45,714 nucleotides of DNA, from assembly GCA_017451385.1 (NCBI GenBank), contig JAFSPS010000001.1, forward strand, positions 1 to 45,714. Direction: 5' to 3'. This stretch comes from Bacteroidales bacterium (lineage in GTDB: Bacteria; Bacteroidota; Bacteroidia; Bacteroidales; P3). Of this stretch, positions 1 through 8,523 are shown piece by piece (position 1 is the first letter of the stretch; each line of letters begins with the position of its first letter). The notes under the pieces were generated by a model that saw nothing but the letters and a program-made list of their open reading frames with translations, made no database searches and was not told the DNA's origin. The position numbers were made by a program, and so were the translations under genes.

Positions 1-2
1 GC

Positions 3-134
3 CCCAAATACATCCAGAACTATCTCAGCGAGTACTGCTGGAAATTCAACAGAAGATACTTCGGCGACAAACTCTTCGAGAGACTGATTATTACATCCAT
101 AAATTATAAGAACGAATTTAGGTATAACATTTAG
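3..134 (+). pseudogene. IS1595/ISXO2-like transposase, 3' end only
   Basis: An open frame runs in from the left edge of the window and stops with TAG at 132-134, giving 43 residues. They contain YCWKFNRRYFGDKLFERLI, which resembles the C-terminal end of ISXO2-like (IS1595 family) DDE transposases, where an FNRR(Y/F) motif lies close to the C-terminus. The upstream part is outside the window, so whether the transposase is intact cannot be judged; it is labelled partial, not proven broken. The inverted terminal repeat should lie just downstream, and the stretch 150-172, ending in a C-rich motif, is a candidate. Identification rests on a short tail and is moderately secure. Confidence 0.6.
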
Positions 135-398
135 TAATCATAAAACAAAATAAACGCCTTAAACTCGCCCCTTATAACCAATTCTCTCAATCTTACAAGT
201 TCATCACCTGGCTTTTCCCCATATTCCCCGTAATGTTGTCCAAGAAACAATGCCCCCCATATCCCTACATTCGTAAAGCCCCTTGGTATTTCTTACCTGT
301 TTGTCTTTTTGATGAGGAATATATGTACAATAAAAATAACGTTAGCAACGTTATATATATGTTTCCCAAGCTTTAACCATTAAAAGAAAGGAATTATT
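135..398. other. Intergenic region between IS end and lipoprotein gene
   Basis: No coding potential was seen. The left part probably holds the right end of the insertion sequence (to about 172). The right part holds a perfect palindrome listed separately and an AT-rich leader before the lipoprotein gene. TATGTTTC at about 357-364 is one mismatch from the Bacteroidetes -7 element TAnnTTTG, but this is weak. Confidence 0.4.
336..354. promoter_or_regulatory. Perfect palindrome, possible operator
   Basis: ATAACGTT-AGC-AACGTTAT is a perfect inverted repeat with 8-bp arms and a 3-bp centre, about 45 bp upstream of the lipoprotein start codon. Its symmetry and position suit a dimeric regulator's binding site. 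No T-run follows, so it is unlikely to be a terminator. Function is inference. Confidence 0.35.
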
Positions 399-1286
399 AT
401 GAAAAAAATGAAAATTTTTACAGTAATAATGGCAGGTCTTTTGCTTGCCGCCTCGGTAGTGTCGTGCAACAAAAAGGACGACCAGACATCGGACAATTCC
501 TCAACTCAGGGGCAGTCCTCCTCGGTAACAGCATTCTTTCCCATAGGCTACGACCAGAGCAAAGTAGTAGCATGGTACACTACAACAGAAACCCAACAGG
601 ACGGGCAGGTCAATGTCCTTGCTATTTACATCTTTGAGGACAACAGCGTGTTGGCCGCCTTGTACAAAAAGAAATCGGATGGTAGAGAACAGCGCACCAT
701 AGATGTTACCGGCACCTGCCGCCTGGTTAGTGGCGACTATACCAACGGCACCGTCGTTGTCTCTATCCCCAACTTTGGCGAGGATATGAACCTCACAATC
801 CAGAATGGTGTCTTCACCGCAAGGGGTGAGACCTTCACCAAGCAGGATAACGCTAAAATACCTTCACCGCAGCCGGTTACAGAAGACAACGGACAAGGTG
901 GTGGCAACAACAGCGGCACGCTCTCGGACAAAGCCGAGGCCTATCTGCCTATCAGCTATGCCGACAAGACCATTGCTGCATGGTATGCATACAGCAACGA
1001 GGAAAACGACCGCGTAAAAACCGAGGCGGCATTCCTCTTTACCGACAAATCCTTGCTGGTAACCAAGAGCAAGGTATATAGCGAGGCCAGCGGCAAAGCC
1101 CCACAGAAGGAAATATCTGTCGAAGGCACCTACGAGCTCACCTCGGGCGATTATGACAATGGCACGGCGACAGCAACGGTTGATAACAGCACCTTCACGG
1201 TTACGATAAATAACGGCATCCTCACCGCCGTCGGCAACACCTACACCAAACAGGACAACGCCAATGCTCCTGCACCATCAAAATAG
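399..1286 (+). CDS. Lipoprotein with two tandem homologous domains
   Basis: A 295-residue protein of unknown function. The N-terminus is a lipoprotein signal peptide: a basic start, a hydrophobic stretch and the lipobox SVVSC, with the lipidated cysteine near residue 23. After a Ser/Gln-rich linker come two related domains, roughly residues 44-156 and 180-292. Both start with (F/L)P(I)xY and AWY, both contain SGDY-(T/D)NGT, and both end with TFTKQDNA or TYTKQDNA, so they arose by internal duplication. A glycine-rich linker with NGQGGGNNSG separates them. The start is supported by a purine-rich AAAGGAA about 9 bases upstream. It stands alone, convergent with the minus-strand operon, and a strong terminator follows. 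It is probably anchored in the outer membrane; no enzymatic motif was recognised. Confidence 0.85.
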   Translation: MKKMKIFTVIMAGLLLAASVVSCNKKDDQTSDNSSTQGQSSSVTAFFPIGYDQSKVVAWYTTTETQQDGQVNVLAIYIFEDNSVLAALYKKKSDGREQRTIDVTGTCRLVSGDYTNGTVVVSIPNFGEDMNLTIQNGVFTARGETFTKQDNAKIPSPQPVTEDNGQGGGNNSGTLSDKAEAYLPISYADKTIAAWYAYSNEENDRVKTEAAFLFTDKSLLVTKSKVYSEASGKAPQKEISVEGTYELTSGDYDNGTATATVDNSTFTVTINNGILTAVGNTYTKQDNANAPAPSK

Positions 1287-1328
1287 ATGTAATACGGCAA
1301 TTTATTTCGCAAATTTCATTTACAAGAG

Positions 1329-1365
1329 AAGCAAAGGGTTGGTTTGAATGGCCAACCCTTTGCTT
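1329..1365. terminator. Bidirectional intrinsic terminator
   Basis: A 14-bp perfect stem, AAGCAAAGGGTTGG (1329-1342) with CCAACCCTTTGCTT (1352-1365), encloses a 9-base loop. It lies between the convergent lipoprotein gene and the MBOAT gene and is flanked by A/T-rich sequence, so it can serve both strands. Confidence 0.75.
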
Positions 1366-1405
1366 TATAAATACTATCCCAGCAGGCTTTGGTGGGAAAT
1401 CATTT

Positions 1406-3328
1406 TCAGAACTGGAAATAGATGAAGGGCTGGAGGTCGGCGGTGACGAATTGGTAGAGTACTATGACGGAGGCTACCGTTATCAGCACGAGGAGCCACA
1501 TGGGCATCTGCGCCATCCAGAGGCGGTAGCGGCGTTTGAAGTGGACGGGTAGCCAGTGGATGGTCATGCCTATGACGAAGAGGATGAATACGGAGCTGTA
1601 GTTGGATATGATGGCGGGGATTTGCGCGAGGTTCCAGTGGCTGCCAATCTGTGCCACCATGTCGGAGGCTGTGCGCCATGCCACCTCGTTGGCTTCGGCG
1701 GGGTTGAGGTTGGAGCCGGAGCGGAAGAAGAGGCGTGTGAAGGAGATGAAGACGAAGGTGAAGAGGGTGTTCCAGACGAGGAGTGCTGTGTTGTAGGTTT
1801 TGCCTTGCCGGCCGTGGTTGATGAGGAGGACGATATTGAAGAGCACTATGGCTATGGCTGCCACGTTGGCTATGAAGGACAGCATGTTGAGCAGGGGGCA
1901 GGGGTAGGCGAGGCGCGCTATGAGGAGGACGGCTGCCACGGAGGCGGCGATGACGATGCGCCAAAGCGGCGAGGAGCATTTCTTCCAGTTCTTATAGACG
2001 AGGATGCCCAGTCCGTTGAGGCCGCCCCACGTGATGAAGTTGAAGCTGGCTCCATGCCAGAGGCCGCCGAGGAGCATGGTGTCCATGTTGTTGATGTTGG
2101 TGGAGAGGTCGCGGCGTGCCTTGGGGAAGAAGATGTAGATGGCCAGCAGGATGGCTATTACGGAGGCGACGACGATGGTGACCCATGTAGTCTGGGCGAG
2201 GAGTGCCACGATGATGAGGGTGCCGAAGAGGACGGCATAGGTGCCGAAGGTGCCGTTGCGGTTGCCGCCGAGGGGTATGTAGAGGTAGTCTTTGAGCCAG
2301 TTGGAGAGCGACATGTGCCAGCGTTTCCAGAAGCCTGCGGCGTTGGTGGCCTTGTAGGGCGAGTTGAAGTTGGTGGGCAGGTAGAAGCCCATCATCATGG
2401 CTACGCCGATGGCGATGTCGGTGTAGCCCGAGAAGTCGGCATAGACCTGCAGCGAATAGACCATGAGTGCGGCGAAGTTCTCGAAGGGGGTGTAGAGGTT
2501 GGGGTTCTCGAACACGCGGTCCACGAAGCCCACGGCGAGGTAGTCGCTCAGCACGAGCTTCTTGAAGAGTCCGTTGAGAATCCAGAATACGGCGATGCCG
2601 AATTGGCGTCGGCCTACGAAGGTGGGTTTGTAGAGTTGTGGGATGAACTGGTCGGCACGGATGATGGGACCCGCCACGAGCTGTGGGAAGAATGAGGTGT
2701 AGAAGCCGAAGTCGAGCAGGTTGTCGGCATGGCGCACCTTGCCTTTATAGACATCGACGATATAGCTGATATTCTGGAAGGTGAAGAAGGAGATGCCTAC
2801 GGGCAGGAGGATGACGGAGGCGTCGAAGCGTGCTGTGGCGGTGAACTGGTTGGACCAGCGGGCGAGGAAGTTGACCACCTCCACGTTGGAGTGGGTGATG
2901 GTGTTGTAGATGTCGGTGAAGAAGTAGGCGTATTTGAAATAGAAGAGTACGGCGAGGTTGACGATGACGCCGAGGGTCATGAGTGCTTTGCGTCCTTTCT
3001 GCTGTCCGTTGGCGGCCATGCGGTCGAAGGCAATGCCGAGCGCCCATCCGAGGAATGTGGAGAGGATGAGCAGCAGGACGAAGAGTCCCGAGGTCTTGTA
3101 GTAGAAGAGTAGGCTGACGAGGAAGAGGTAGCCGTTGCGCACGAGGCGTCGCCGCTTGGAGAGCATGTTCATCGAGGCTCCATCGCCGTGTCGCGGCCAT
3201 GCCACAATGACGGTGTAGAGGCCGAAAACAATGAGGAAGAACGCCCAGAAGTTGAACTGGGTGAAGAGTAGCGGCTTGGAGGAGTCGAAGGAGAAGAGGC
3301 TAAGGATGTAGGACGCTATGTTTGACAT
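1406..3328 (-). CDS. MBOAT-family membrane-bound O-acyltransferase
   Basis: A 640-residue polytopic membrane protein of the AlgI/MBOAT family, which moves acyl groups, usually acetyl, across the inner membrane onto extracytoplasmic glycans. Visible family signatures are FPQLVAGPI (about 214-222), VYADFSGYTDIAIG (295-308), FWKRWHMSLSNWLKDYLYIP (333-352) with LGGNR, and the catalytic-type His425 in GLWHG. The stretch between GGNR and GLWHG is about 65 residues, longer than I would expect for AlgI-like proteins, and carries two extra hydrophobic segments (about 363-402). Downstream on the same strand are no further genes; upstream are two SGNH proteins, the usual periplasmic partners of MBOAT enzymes. 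The substrate cannot be read from sequence; surface polysaccharide or peptidoglycan O-acetylation is the likely role. Confidence 0.9.
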   Translation of the reverse strand: MSNIASYILSLFSFDSSKPLLFTQFNFWAFFLIVFGLYTVIVAWPRHGDGASMNMLSKRRRLVRNGYLFLVSLLFYYKTSGLFVLLLILSTFLGWALGIAFDRMAANGQQKGRKALMTLGVIVNLAVLFYFKYAYFFTDIYNTITHSNVEVVNFLARWSNQFTATARFDASVILLPVGISFFTFQNISYIVDVYKGKVRHADNLLDFGFYTSFFPQLVAGPIIRADQFIPQLYKPTFVGRRQFGIAVFWILNGLFKKLVLSDYLAVGFVDRVFENPNLYTPFENFAALMVYSLQVYADFSGYTDIAIGVAMMMGFYLPTNFNSPYKATNAAGFWKRWHMSLSNWLKDYLYIPLGGNRNGTFGTYAVLFGTLIIVALLAQTTWVTIVVASVIAILLAIYIFFPKARRDLSTNINNMDTMLLGGLWHGASFNFITWGGLNGLGILVYKNWKKCSSPLWRIVIAASVAAVLLIARLAYPCPLLNMLSFIANVAAIAIVLFNIVLLINHGRQGKTYNTALLVWNTLFTFVFISFTRLFFRSGSNLNPAEANEVAWRTASDMVAQIGSHWNLAQIPAIISNYSSVFILFVIGMTIHWLPVHFKRRYRLWMAQMPMWLLVLITVASVIVLYQFVTADLQPFIYFQF

Positions 3329-3392
3329 TGTTATGGGGTGATATTATGTCGGTATTCTGCTATCGGCAAGCGGTGATTAAGTTTTCTTTATA

Positions 3393-4772
3393 TCAATATG
3401 TGATGTATTGGTATTGGTTTGTATTATTTTGTTGTTCTTTGGGTTGAGTGGTGGTGTGTGCGTGTCCGGATGGCTGTATGGTGTCGGTCATGCGGATGGT
3501 GGGTGCCTTGTGGGGCAGCGGGTCGCGGTCGGGCACGGGTGTGGCGTAGCAGGCGGTGACGATGGCGTTGTAGAGCATGTCGCCCAGCAGGCTGTAGCCG
3601 GAGGGTGTGAAGTGAACGTGGTCGCGCTGGGCGAGGCCGTTCTTGACCCATGTGTCCATGGAGGAGAGGCCGCCCATGATGGCGAATTGGTCCCATACGG
3701 CCCCTTTGCTCTCGCGGGCGAGGCGGTAGAACACTTCGCGTGCCAGTTCGCCGTTGGTGTTGACGTTGTAGCGGCGGCGTCGGCCTTTGCCGGAGGGGCG
3801 GAAGGAGTCGTTGTTGGTGATGAACACGAAGGCGCAGGAGGGCGAGACGTCGCGCACTTGGTTGATGATGTCAGTGTAGCGTTGGTGGAACACAGCGGTG
3901 TCGAAGTTGGTGCCGTGTGCGTCGTTGATGCCGATGCCGAAGATGACGAGGTCGGGGTGTAGCAGTCGCAGGTCGGCGGCGAAGTAGTCGCATTTCTGAT
4001 AGTCGAGGAGTGTGGCGCCGTTGACGCCTATGGAGTGGTAGGAGAATCCCGACTTGCGGTTGCCGAGATATACGCCCATGAGGGTGAAGGCGGTGCCTTG
4101 TGTGCAGGGCAGGATGATTTGGAACGAGTCGGTGACGCTGGCAAGGTTGAACACGAAGCGGCGCGTGTGTGGGTCAACATAGGATGGTGCTATCTCGCGT
4201 CCGAAGGCAGAGAGGAGCGGCACGATGTTGCTGTCGGAGTAGCCTATGACGATGACTTGCTGTGTGGCATAGTCTATATGGCTTTTGCGCAGCACGATGT
4301 CGATATGTGTGGGTATGTCGTGTGCCGTGACGGCGATGCCGCAGAGGCCGAGGGAGCAGTCGGGTTCGGCGTGTACGTTGCGCGTCAGCAGTACAGGTTC
4401 GGGGCAGTGCACAATGTAGTCGGGCGGGTTGTTGCACTTGGCTGCTGCGGAGTAGGGAAAGAGCATGCCGCGGTCGGACACGAGGTCCGGCACCTCCTCC
4501 ATGAGGTTGGTGCGCACGCGGTTGGGGAAGGTGCCCCCCTGCACATGCGAGCTGCCTATATGCACTATGTTGATGTTGCCCTGACGCGAGTCCACCAGTC
4601 GCTGCCATTTGCGGAAGAGGTGTTTCATGTAGGGCGAGGCGGTGTCGTAGTGCAGATGGTTGGAGTCGTAGTTGATAAACGAGTAGTCGCGCTGAATATC
4701 AATGGGCATCTGCGCTGTTGCCATAACTGCTATGGCAACTCCAATAAGTCCTATGATGAGCTTTCTTACCAC
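3393..4772 (-). CDS. Periplasmic SGNH/GDSL hydrolase-like protein (second in operon)
   Basis: A 459-residue protein with an N-terminal signal peptide (MVRKLIIGLIGVAIAVMATAQ), so it is exported. SGNH-fold motifs are visible: block I as VHIGSSHVQGG, with a GSS in place of GDS and the Ser as nucleophile (about residue 74); a block III-like IFGIGINDAHG; and a block V RDHVHFTPSG carrying the Asp-x-x-His pair. The C-terminal 40 residues are polar and Gln/Thr/His-rich, probably disordered. It is a paralogue of the next upstream gene; both share the ending pattern with a TWVKNGLA or AWVSRGLA segment before the Asp-His block. It sits 64 bp from the MBOAT gene. By analogy with AlgJ/AlgX/PatB it may be the periplasmic acetyltransferase or esterase working with the MBOAT protein. 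Confidence 0.82.
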   Translation of the reverse strand: MVRKLIIGLIGVAIAVMATAQMPIDIQRDYSFINYDSNHLHYDTASPYMKHLFRKWQRLVDSRQGNINIVHIGSSHVQGGTFPNRVRTNLMEEVPDLVSDRGMLFPYSAAAKCNNPPDYIVHCPEPVLLTRNVHAEPDCSLGLCGIAVTAHDIPTHIDIVLRKSHIDYATQQVIVIGYSDSNIVPLLSAFGREIAPSYVDPHTRRFVFNLASVTDSFQIILPCTQGTAFTLMGVYLGNRKSGFSYHSIGVNGATLLDYQKCDYFAADLRLLHPDLVIFGIGINDAHGTNFDTAVFHQRYTDIINQVRDVSPSCAFVFITNNDSFRPSGKGRRRRYNVNTNGELAREVFYRLARESKGAVWDQFAIMGGLSSMDTWVKNGLAQRDHVHFTPSGYSLLGDMLYNAIVTACYATPVPDRDPLPHKAPTIRMTDTIQPSGHAHTTTQPKEQQNNTNQYQYITY

Positions 4773-4807
4773 GATATGATTATAATAAAGTGTGCTGTTT
4801 ATAAAAT

Positions 4808-4959
4808 CTCCTAATCATCTTAAAATCTTCCCAATCTTAAAATCTTTTCAATCTTAAAATCTTCCCAATCTCAAAATCTAATTCAATCTTAAAATCTTTC
4901 CAATCTTAAAATCTTATTATCTTAATCATCTCAAAATCTACTTCAATCTTAAAATCTTC
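4808..4959. repeat. Degenerate AATCTTAAAATCT repeat tract R1
   Basis: About nine imperfect repeats of a 14-17-bp unit built on CAATCTTAAAATCTT fill almost the whole spacer between the two SGNH genes. The same motif fills three other spacers (6545-6665, 11596-11738, 13290-13417). Confidence 0.8.
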
Positions 4960-4960
4960 G

Positions 4961-6403
4961 CTATTTGCTTAGTTGCGTGTCCAGTTTTTTCTTTTCTTTT
5001 TTCTTGCTGTCGATGCGTGCGAGGAGGCGGTAGTACTGATAGGCGTTGTCAAAAGCATTGGTGAGGCAGTCGCCCATGATTTCTGAGCCGCGTTGTGTGT
5101 AGTGTATGTAGTCGGGTCCGGCGAGGCCGCGGCTGACCCACGCTGTCATGGAGCCGCTGCCGCCCATAGCGTCATAGAGGCTCCAGAAGGCTGCGCCGTG
5201 GGCTATGGCGGTGTCGCGCAGGGCTGCTACGGTAGCAGGCAGATAAGGGTAGGTCTGATATCTGCCACCTATGGAGGTGCTCATGTCCGAAGGTCCGATG
5301 AAGAGTATCTGTGCCGTGGGGCATACTTTATGCACGCGGTCTATCTGGCGTCCTATGGATGCGGTGTAGGTGCTTATGCTTTTCTCGCTTTTGAGGTATG
5401 GCATGGAGTTGCCGCCAAACTGCAGGATGATGAGCCCCACGTCCATCTGCGAATAGCTGTCGCGCAGCACGCGCTCGGCAATCTGAGTGAACTGCTGTCC
5501 GGAGCATCCGCGCAGGGGCACATTGTCCACCGCCACGCCGGCGCCACCATCGAGCATCACGCCGTAGAGCTCGCCAGCTCCCGATAGAGTGAGGCTGAGA
5601 GCCGAGACGGCGCTGTCCAGTTTCCAGTCTATGGTGTGTATGCCTGCTGCGGTGCATTGTTTGCTCTGTGTGGGCAGGTGTTTGCCAGCGAGTGTTGCGC
5701 TGAGGGTGCCTTCGCCTTTGTCGAAGAGCAGGCGCACAGACGAGTACTGTTGTGTGAGGCTGTCGGCAAAGCGCGACTTTGAGGCTTTGAACGATGCCGA
5801 GGCACTGCCGGCGAGGTGGTGGCAGTTGACGAGGGGTCCGTAGTTGCCGTTGGAGCGTCGCTCGCCCTTGTCGCCGTAGGGCGCGTACTGCGTCAGCGCG
5901 CCCGATGCCGAGTGGGAGAGCGAGTAGGGCAGGATGATGGGGCTGAAGGGCACCATGCCCGGACCGCTGCCGCCGAATGTGCGCTGCATGTAGGCCCGCA
6001 GGCGGCTGCTGAGGCGGTCCATCTCTATCTGCGAGTCGCCATAGTGCACTATGCGTATGGTGCGGCCGCTCTGCGGGATGGCGTCAAACTGTGCGAAGAG
6101 GGGAGCAAAGAAGTTGCTGTTGCCTTGGGGGAAATAGAAACGGGTGTCGCCGCTGTCGAGCAGGTGCTTGTAGTAGTCCGCCGAATCGTTGAGGCTCACG
6201 AGGTCTTTTCGTGCCTCCTCCTGCTGCTGGGTGAGCAGGATGCGCAGCTCGCGCTCTTCCTTGGGCACGGTTATCTGCTCTATGGTGGGGAAGCGCAGGT
6301 GCAGGCCGGCGATATTTATTCCCTCTTCGGGAAACACGGCGGCAATCAGTATCAGCAGTCCGACAGACGTTGCGATGTATAGGAGTATTTTGTATAGTTT
6401 CAT
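4961..6403 (-). CDS. Periplasmic SGNH/GDSL hydrolase-like protein (first in operon)
   Basis: A 480-residue protein with one N-terminal membrane segment (about residues 7-24), so it is either anchored or secreted. SGNH motifs: IVHYGDSQIEMD (canonical GDS, nucleophile near residue 123), the block III-like LQFGGNSMPY, and PDYIHYTQRG with the Asp-x-x-His pair near residue 435. A middle region of about 120 residues (roughly 210-320) resembles a beta-rich carbohydrate-binding or insert domain. The C-terminus is lysine-rich. A TATCTTTG -7 element on the minus strand (6433-6440) about 30 bp before the start suggests this gene begins the SGNH-SGNH-MBOAT transcript. The likely role is transfer or removal of acetyl groups on an envelope glycan; substrate unknown. 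Confidence 0.82.
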   Translation of the reverse strand: MKLYKILLYIATSVGLLILIAAVFPEEGINIAGLHLRFPTIEQITVPKEERELRILLTQQQEEARKDLVSLNDSADYYKHLLDSGDTRFYFPQGNSNFFAPLFAQFDAIPQSGRTIRIVHYGDSQIEMDRLSSRLRAYMQRTFGGSGPGMVPFSPIILPYSLSHSASGALTQYAPYGDKGERRSNGNYGPLVNCHHLAGSASASFKASKSRFADSLTQQYSSVRLLFDKGEGTLSATLAGKHLPTQSKQCTAAGIHTIDWKLDSAVSALSLTLSGAGELYGVMLDGGAGVAVDNVPLRGCSGQQFTQIAERVLRDSYSQMDVGLIILQFGGNSMPYLKSEKSISTYTASIGRQIDRVHKVCPTAQILFIGPSDMSTSIGGRYQTYPYLPATVAALRDTAIAHGAAFWSLYDAMGGSGSMTAWVSRGLAGPDYIHYTQRGSEIMGDCLTNAFDNAYQYYRLLARIDSKKKEKKKLDTQLSK

Positions 6404-6432
6404 TGCTTGAGCGGTGTTTCAGAAAACGTTTG

Positions 6433-6440
6433 CAAAGATA
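6433..6440 (-). promoter_or_regulatory. Bacteroidetes-type -7 promoter element
   Basis: CAAAGATA on the plus strand reads TATCTTTG on the minus strand, an exact match to TAnnTTTG. It is 30 bp upstream of the SGNH gene start at 6403. No convincing TTTG -33 element was seen at the expected distance. Confidence 0.5.
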
Positions 6441-6544
6441 GGACTATTAGTTTTATGGTGCGTATTTTGGAAATGGAATTGTATGAGTTGTTTTCTGGTT
6501 GTATGTTTTTTATTGTTTATTCATCGGTTAGTATTGTTTGCAGG

Positions 6545-6665
6545 GTCTCTTAATCTCTCAAAATCCCACTCATCAATCTCTCACTAATCTTAAATTCTCA
6601 TCAATCTAAATTCTCACTAATCAAAATCTCTCAAAATTTCCAAATCCCAATCATCCTAAAATCTT
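6545..6665. repeat. Degenerate AATCTTAAAATCT repeat tract R2
   Basis: A spacer built of variants of TCTCAAAATC, CTAATCTTAAATTC and CATCAATCT, in the same orientation as R1. It lies between the glycosyltransferase end and the SGNH start. It is more degenerate than R1 and has no coding potential. Confidence 0.65.
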
Positions 6666-8523
6666 ACTTTCTTAGATATTCTGCTTTCAGCATTGCGCTT
6701 TGCGTTGGTGGCCATCCAACCAGTGGTTGCAGGCAGAAGCCTAACTCAAACGTTCCGTAGGGCATGCCGTGTGGCACTACGAAGTGTGCGGTGACGATGG
6801 TGGTGTCGCCTGCCGTCAGGTGCAGCGGCGTGGTGCTGAGGCTTGTAGGTTGCTGTCGCTGGCTTATGCGGAAGATGGCTGTCAGGCGTAGCGAGTCGGC
6901 ATCGTTGTAGTCCAAGTCGTAGGGGTAGGGGTTGTAGCACGCCAGCTGTACGTCGAAGGCGGTGTCCGTCAGTTGTGCCACGCTCTGTGGAGCTACGGCG
7001 GCGAGGCGCACCAAGGCCGTGGGGCGATACCACGGTGCAAGGCGATATTCGAAAGTTGTGCCGTCGCACAGCACGAGGGTGTCCGACAGGCTACATTCGC
7101 TTTGCTCTACCACCACCTCGTGTCCATAGAAGGAGGCATCGTCGTTGCGGAAGGACCACTGCGAGGGGTGGTCGTAGAATACTGGTGTGGAGCTGCATGC
7201 CTTGCCGGTATAGAACGCATATTTGGCAGCGCTCGAATAGCCGGTGAACACTACGGGGCGGTCGGCGGCGAGTGTTGCTATCTGCGTGTATTTCTCTTCG
7301 TTGTGCCAGAATTCGCCTTTCAGCCAGTCGGGTGCAACCATTGTCACTATGCGTGCTGCTATGAATAGCACTGCCGATGTGCATAGTGCTGCGGTCAGGT
7401 AGCGGCGAGGGATGTCGTTGTGCCACATATAGTCGGCCAGCAGGGCTACAAGGGCTATGACGGCGGGCAGGAGCCATTGAGCCTGCGTGCTGCCGCGTAG
7501 TGAGGCGACGAGGAAGAAGAGCACTACGCCGCAGGCTATCCAGCGCATGGTGCGCAGATAGTCGTCGCGTAGTGTGTCGCTGTGTGGGCTGGGGCGGCGG
7601 AAGAGTGCACGAGTGTAGTGCCATACGAGCAGCGGGTTGGCTATGAGGATGAGGTTGACAAAGACCATCAGCGGGTTGGCAATCTCGAAGCCCTTGTGGC
7701 GGCTGCTGAGGTGATAGACGAAGGAGCACCAGTCGTGCTGATACTGCCATACGAGATGTGGCAGGAAGAGCAGCAGCGCCACGCCGCCCGCCATATAGAG
7801 CCGCCATGAACGCCATAGGCGCGGATTGGAGAGTAGTGCGAAAGCCACTACCAGTGCGCCATGATACTTGCTGTAGGCGAGCAGCGCCATGCTGACGCCC
7901 ATAAGGAGTGCGGTGGTGGTGGTCTGTCGTTGTAGGAAACGCTTGTAGAGGTAGAGGAAGAGTACGGAGAAGAACATCAGCGGTGCGTCGGGCAGCGCCA
8001 AGAATCCGTAGAGCTGCAGGGCTGGCAGTGCGAAGCAGAGAGCAGCATAGAGCAATGCCTGTCGGCGTGTGGCGTGGTCGGGGCGTAGCGTGCGCCAGAA
8101 GAGCCATAGGTAGAGCGGTTGTAGCAGGAGGGTAGCGAGGCGCACTCCGAGTGTGCCGCCCAGAGGTGCCGTCAGCCATACGAGGAGAGCCACCATAGGC
8201 GGATGGTCGTAGTAGCCCCAGTCGAGCCTGCCGTCGCCGTAGCAAGCCCACGCCCAGTAGTAGGCTTCGTCGTTGGCAAGGCCTGTCAGCGTTGCCTGAA
8301 CCATGTTGAGGAGTGTCCATGCACCCAGCAACAACAGCAGTAAGCCGTCTGGCGAGAGGGTTCGCAGACGGCTACGCAGTGTTCTTTCTATGTCGGCAAT
8401 TGATGATGACAAAACTACCAAAAGTTTATTGTCGCACGAGCTTTCGGACAATAATCCGTATCGTTTTTTTCTTCTTTCAAGCTTTCTGCTCTTTCTCCTT
8501 GAGACGTGCTTCGAGCTCTTCAA
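6664..8523 (-). CDS. GT39/ArnT-like integral membrane glycosyltransferase
   Basis: A multi-spanning membrane protein of up to 619 residues that transfers a sugar from a polyprenyl-phosphate donor onto an acceptor outside the cytoplasmic membrane. The diagnostic N-terminal periplasmic loop is present: LANDEAYYWAWA followed by WGYYDHPPMVALLVW, with the catalytic-type acidic residue in NDEAYY. About ten hydrophobic segments follow, then a soluble C-terminal domain of about 200 residues. The start is uncertain: the longest frame begins at a TTG (8521-8523) inside lpxD and gives a very basic N-terminus. In-frame TTG codons near 8451, 8421 and 8412 would remove or shorten the overlap and keep the first membrane segment. 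Its partner may be lipid A (ArnT-like) or another envelope glycan; the adjacent lpxD favours lipid A, but that is inference. Confidence 0.87.
   Translation of the reverse strand: MKSSKHVSRRKSRKLERRKKRYGLLSESSCDNKLLVVLSSSIADIERTLRSRLRTLSPDGLLLLLLGAWTLLNMVQATLTGLANDEAYYWAWACYGDGRLDWGYYDHPPMVALLVWLTAPLGGTLGVRLATLLLQPLYLWLFWRTLRPDHATRRQALLYAALCFALPALQLYGFLALPDAPLMFFSVLFLYLYKRFLQRQTTTTALLMGVSMALLAYSKYHGALVVAFALLSNPRLWRSWRLYMAGGVALLLFLPHLVWQYQHDWCSFVYHLSSRHKGFEIANPLMVFVNLILIANPLLVWHYTRALFRRPSPHSDTLRDDYLRTMRWIACGVVLFFLVASLRGSTQAQWLLPAVIALVALLADYMWHNDIPRRYLTAALCTSAVLFIAARIVTMVAPDWLKGEFWHNEEKYTQIATLAADRPVVFTGYSSAAKYAFYTGKACSSTPVFYDHPSQWSFRNDDASFYGHEVVVEQSECSLSDTLVLCDGTTFEYRLAPWYRPTALVRLAAVAPQSVAQLTDTAFDVQLACYNPYPYDLDYNDADSLRLTAIFRISQRQQPTSLSTTPLHLTAGDTTIVTAHFVVPHGMPYGTFELGFCLQPLVGWPPTQSAMLKAEYLRK

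Noticed and set aside
1556-2695. A plus-strand open frame of 379 codons opposite the MBOAT gene.
   Set aside because: It is antisense to an unambiguous MBOAT protein and consists of acidic low-complexity sequence typical of shadow frames.
4808-4959. Regular repeats that could be read as a CRISPR array.
   Set aside because: Units are short, degenerate and contiguous with no unique spacers of constant length, and no cas genes are near.
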